Assembly: GCA_030620895.1 (NCBI GenBank)
Contig: JAUXIU010000032.1
Location: 1-9,008 of the forward strand
DNA: 9,008 bases
Origin: Deltaproteobacteria bacterium
GTDB lineage: Bacteria > Desulfobacterota > GWC2-55-46 > S146-70 > JAUXIU01
Direction of reading: 5' to 3'
In this document: piece after piece, positions 6,832-9,008 of the stretch
How positions within the stretch are numbered: position 1 is the first letter of the stretch
Layout: each line of letters begins with the position of its first letter
The notes under the pieces: model-generated
What the model was told of the DNA's origin: nothing
The model's input: the letters and a program-made list of their open reading frames with translations, nothing else
The model's database searches: none
Translations under genes and position numbers: made by a program

Positions 6832-8187
6832 TTAATAGAGTTTCTTGGCGGTGAGTCGTTCAAGCTCAGCTATGCTTTTAAAGTAGTCCGTTAAAGATCT
6901 GAAATAGACGAGCTGGAAGTTAATCCACATGCTCTGTGTCTCAAGGAGCCCACCCAGCATCTCCTCACCACTCTTGTAGCGAGCCTCGGCAAACGCAAGG
7001 GAATCCTTAGCCTCCGGTATTAAGGTTTCTCCATAAAGCTTCACTATTCGCCCCGAGTTCGTGAGGTTGAAATAAACTCTCTTTATTTTGTTTTCGAGCT
7101 CGTTCGTAATGGCATTCTTTTCAATGAAGCTTTTTTCTCGATTGATGCTTGCCTGACTCACCGCGGCTTTGTTCTTTGAAAACCAGAGGGGTATGTTCAT
7201 ACCAAAAGTGACAGCGTAGGCATCCTCTCCGGCATCCGGTATCAGGCTCGGCGGATCCCCTATTTGTGAGTAATTAACCCCGATCCGGAAGTTCGGAAGG
7301 TATGAATACCTCGAAAGATCCTTTTCAAGATCGCCTTTCTTAACCTTGAGCCCCGCAATCTTGAGCTCCTCGTAATTCTCTACCCCCCAGATTAAGAGTT
7401 CGTTCAGGTGGTACTGAAATGTTTTCAACTCAGGCTCCTCGGCCTTGCCAACCGGATAATCCTGGGGACGGTATAAAAGAGCATTTAGCCTTGCGACAAC
7501 GTTGCTTCGGATGTCATTGGACCGGATAAGGTCAAAAGAGGCCCGTGCCGAGAGCTTCTGCGCCCTTACCAATTCATCGAGTTGAGATACAGAAAGTCCG
7601 TAGTTAGTCCTGCTTACCTCCGCGAAGTAATCCAGGACTGCATCGTTCTCTTTTGAGAGCTCCATAACTTTGTCTACATAGTACAGCTCATAGTATGCCT
7701 TCTTTACTTCTGTTGTCAGGTCTCTTGTCGCCTTTTGGTACTCGGTTTTCGCTATCTCTATTTCCTTTGTAACTATATCCCCTTTGAGCCCGAGTTTCCC
7801 TGGAAACGGAATCTTCTGGCTCAGGGTTATAATCCGCTCTTGCGGGCCGAGCCTCGTCTCTATCTCCCTGATAGGCTGGACGTAGGTTACCATGGGATCG
7901 TCATAGGATGTTGCCCTGGGGTACTTCTCTTTAATACTCTCCCATTTAAGCCTTGCCGCCCTAAGCCCCATGTTCTTCTCTTTTGCTTCCTTAATAAGAT
8001 CGCTGAGACGCACCACCTTATCAGGAGTAATCCTTTCTTCAGCTTTACCCCCTTTTGTAGCGCAGATAGCACTTGAGGCTACTGCAAGAATCAGAGGAAT
8101 GACCAAAAGCATGATTAATAACAACAGATGGCAGGAAAGTGGTCCGACTAGTGAAAACGTTAATGCTAGATTATGTCTTTTCTCCAT
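6832..8187 (-). CDS. TolC-family outer-membrane efflux channel (CusC/CzcC-like)
   Basis: This 451-residue outer-membrane factor completes the tripartite pump. A hydrophobic stretch at residues 20-40 ending in AVASSA looks like a signal peptide, preceded by an unusually long N-region (MEKRHNLALTFSLVG). There is no clear lipobox before Cys42, so it is probably not a lipoprotein, unlike E. coli CusC. Two structural repeats are visible. The first has a helix around 60-90, then LSQKIPFPGKL (122-132, typical of metal-efflux outer-membrane factors) and long helices at 135-240. The second has a helix at 260-292, SYLPNFRIGVNYS (295-307), FGMNIPLWF (328-336), and long helices at 340-450. The first ATG has only a weak AGG 8 bases upstream; an internal start at Met26 has no ribosome-binding site. 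It is followed after 33 bases by the adaptor gene. Specificity is inferred from its partners. Confidence 0.93.
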   Translation of the reverse strand: MEKRHNLALTFSLVGPLSCHLLLLIMLLVIPLILAVASSAICATKGGKAEERITPDKVVRLSDLIKEAKEKNMGLRAARLKWESIKEKYPRATSYDDPMVTYVQPIREIETRLGPQERIITLSQKIPFPGKLGLKGDIVTKEIEIAKTEYQKATRDLTTEVKKAYYELYYVDKVMELSKENDAVLDYFAEVSRTNYGLSVSQLDELVRAQKLSARASFDLIRSNDIRSNVVARLNALLYRPQDYPVGKAEEPELKTFQYHLNELLIWGVENYEELKIAGLKVKKGDLEKDLSRYSYLPNFRIGVNYSQIGDPPSLIPDAGEDAYAVTFGMNIPLWFSKNKAAVSQASINREKSFIEKNAITNELENKIKRVYFNLTNSGRIVKLYGETLIPEAKDSLAFAEARYKSGEEMLGGLLETQSMWINFQLVYFRSLTDYFKSIAELERLTAKKLY

Positions 8188-8206
8188 GATTCAAACCTAT
8201 AATTTT

Positions 8207-8235
8207 ATTATGCTCGATTCAGCTGAGGCTGTCAT
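8207..8235 (-). promoter_or_regulatory. Candidate sigma70-type promoter for the cus-like efflux operon
   Basis: On the - strand ATGACA (8230-8235; 5 of 6 to TTGACA) is followed by 17 bases and CATAAT (8207-8212; 5 of 6 to TATAAT). Predicted initiation near 8200 would leave only about a dozen leader bases before the channel ATG, with the weak AGG almost at the mRNA end. A 6-bp inverted repeat, TGAGGC (8224-8229)/GCCTCA (8245-8250), brackets the -35 box and could be an operator half-site pair. Confidence 0.5.
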
Positions 8236-8366
8236 ACTACAAAGGCCTCATGTAACATTTAAGGTTTTACGACTATCAAGCATACGAGTTTTGTTGTATG
8301 GTCCATGTGACCGTATAGTTTAAGCAGCGGGAGTGGAGTGCAGGTGTATTACTCCATAGTGTATCT

Positions 8367-8391
8367 AAAAACGCACCTCGTCCGAGCTTGC
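8367..8391 (-). terminator. Weak intrinsic terminator after the small secreted-protein gene
   Basis: On the - strand an interrupted stem, GCA-ag-CTC-ggac-GAG-g-TGC (8373-8391), is followed by G and five Ts (8367-8371). It lies about 50 bases after the small gene's stop and upstream of the candidate promoter for the efflux genes, where a terminator or attenuator would fit. The stem is short and bulged. The rest of the 253-base gap (8188-8440) holds only short inverted repeats such as CATAC/GTATG at 8281-8300. Confidence 0.35.
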
Positions 8392-8440
8392 AAGTGTACT
8401 GCAGACCCAAGGTACTCCTACTGGTGGACCAAGTGGGCTA

Positions 8441-8788
8441 TCAGGTTTGTCTGGGTGGTTGGAAGAAGCTGGTGACGTAGTACACAGTGTATTTTGTCTT
8501 TGATAGGAATATAGATGAACCGAATGTATTAGTTAAGTCTTCGATCTTAGGTATCCCCTTGATATAAACTATGGTGCGGTCGCATTTTTGGAGGCAGTTG
8601 CATGCGGAGCTGTCGGCTGATGCACCTTCAGCTTCAGTTATAATGCCACTGTGTTCGCAAATATCCTCGGATATTACTGCCGCATGCTCATAACCTGCAA
8701 GGCCATATTCATGCGCCATTGGCTGGAGCACCATGCTCATAGACACGAGAAGCATGGTAAGGCTTAGTATGTATTTAAAACTTCTCAT
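8441..8788 (-). CDS. Small secreted Cys/His-containing protein of unknown function upstream of the efflux genes
   Basis: This 115-residue protein has a typical signal peptide: MRSFKY, a hydrophobic core (7-21), and probable cleavage near MAH or AHEYG (24-29). The mature part has His26, His35, Cys44, His46 and a CNCLQKC cluster (Cys63, Cys65, Cys69), all possible metal ligands or disulfides. It ends in a beta-like stretch and a polar SFFQPPRQT tail. I do not recognise the family. By position and size it recalls CzcI-like small periplasmic proteins that precede czcCBA, but I cannot claim homology. It reads in the same direction as the efflux genes, 253 bases upstream of the channel gene, and has its own good promoter. 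The ribosome-binding site is poor (AAAGAA, about 7 bases upstream). The signal peptide, the balanced Cys pattern and the promoter make it likely to be a real gene. Confidence 0.7.
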   Translation of the reverse strand: MRSFKYILSLTMLLVSMSMVLQPMAHEYGLAGYEHAAVISEDICEHSGIITEAEGASADSSACNCLQKCDRTIVYIKGIPKIEDLTNTFGSSIFLSKTKYTVYYVTSFFQPPRQT

Positions 8789-8807
8789 TGATTAGTTCTT
8801 TAAATTC

Positions 8808-8836
8808 ATTCTATGCTAATAATCTGCTGTTGTCAA
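8808..8836 (-). promoter_or_regulatory. Strong candidate sigma70-type promoter for the small secreted-protein gene
   Basis: On the - strand a perfect TTGACA (8831-8836) is followed by exactly 17 bases and TAGAAT (8808-8813; 5 of 6 to TATAAT). Predicted initiation near 8801 gives a leader of about 13 bases before the ATG at 8786-8788. This is the best promoter match I see in the window and could also drive the downstream efflux genes by read-through. Confidence 0.65.
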
Positions 8837-8943
8837 CCATTGTTACAGTATCACTATCGAGTAAGCTCTCTGAAAAGATATGCATTACACATATTTTGGG
8901 CTTACCTTAGTGCAAAGAAGTGCGGTCAAACCTTTATTTATTA

Positions 8944-8980
8944 GTCAAGATGCCCCTCCCTGAGGGCGGGGCATCTTGAC
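8944..8980. repeat. 17-bp near-perfect inverted repeat (strong GC hairpin)
   Basis: GTCAAGATGCCCCTCCC (8944-8960) and GGGCGGGGCATCTTGAC (8964-8980) pair at 16 of 17 positions around the 3-base loop TGA. No T-run follows on either strand, so intrinsic termination is doubtful. Stem length and tight loop recall REP/IS200-IS605-type hairpins or a bidirectional terminator lacking a U-tract. No transposase lies in the window. The rest of 8837-9008 shows no gene. Confidence 0.75.
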
Positions 8981-9008
8981 AGCAAGGAAGTTTCCATTAC
9001 CTTAGCAC

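Noticed and set aside
6832..8187. Lipoprotein channel like E. coli CusC
   Set aside because: The residues before Cys42 (SSAI) do not fit a lipobox, so a signal peptidase I product is more likely.
8344..8475. Short + strand Trp-rich frame of 43 codons starting with GTG (Cys-Lys-Cys and several Trp), with a GGAG just upstream
   Set aside because: It is very short, overlaps the 3' end of the small secreted-protein gene on the other strand, and resembles no family I recognise. It is probably chance.
8944..8980. Canonical rho-independent terminator
   Set aside because: The stem is strong but neither side is followed by a T-run, so I list it only as an inverted repeat.

Overview
The window looks like a chromosomal accessory locus from a Gram-negative bacterium. 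It encodes a complete tripartite RND efflux system spanning inner membrane, periplasm and outer membrane. Coding regions use many ATA (Ile) and AGG (Arg) codons and GC looks intermediate, which would fit an uncultured Nitrospirota or Desulfobacterota-type organism; that placement is inference from composition only.

Layout. (1) Positions 1-1431, + strand: the 3' part of a gene whose start lies upstream of the window. It encodes Asp-box (BNR/Ycf48-like) beta-propeller repeats followed by a TolC-like outer-membrane/helical segment. (2) Positions 1604-8788, - strand, facing that gene: in transcription order, a small secreted Cys/His-containing protein (8441-8788), a TolC-family outer-membrane factor (6832-8187), a CusB-type periplasmic adaptor (5383-6798), a CusA-type RND pump (2192-5329) and an atypical PII signalling protein (1604-1951). 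(3) Positions 8789-9008: upstream DNA with a good sigma70-like promoter for the small secreted protein and a strong 17-bp hairpin of unknown role.

How the genes work together. The pump carries the three porter-domain methionines characteristic of Cu(I)/Ag(I) transporters. The adaptor carries the N-terminal heavy-metal-binding domain with the CusB methionine triad plus an unusual C-terminal Met/Asp/His-rich tail of about 48 residues. Together with the outer-membrane channel they should export monovalent copper or silver out of the cell. The last gene is a PII-like protein lacking the uridylylated tyrosine, the T-loop Gln39 and several nucleotide-contacting basic residues. I believe this matches the PII-NG group, reported to be linked to CusABC-type pumps, and suggests a regulatory link between a small-molecule signal and metal efflux. 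No CusF, CopA, CueR/CusRS or other obvious metal regulator is present in the window.

Non-coding structure. Promoter-like elements with 17-bp spacing precede both the small protein gene and the TolC gene. A terminator-like hairpin lies between those two genes. A 7-bp inverted repeat abuts the cusA ribosome-binding site. The cusA-PII gap holds an 18-bp perfect inverted repeat, three copies of a 16-bp TTAGAGG-type motif, and a GGGGTCTGTCCCC hairpin just before the PII ribosome-binding site. No intergenic stretch exceeds 300 bases.
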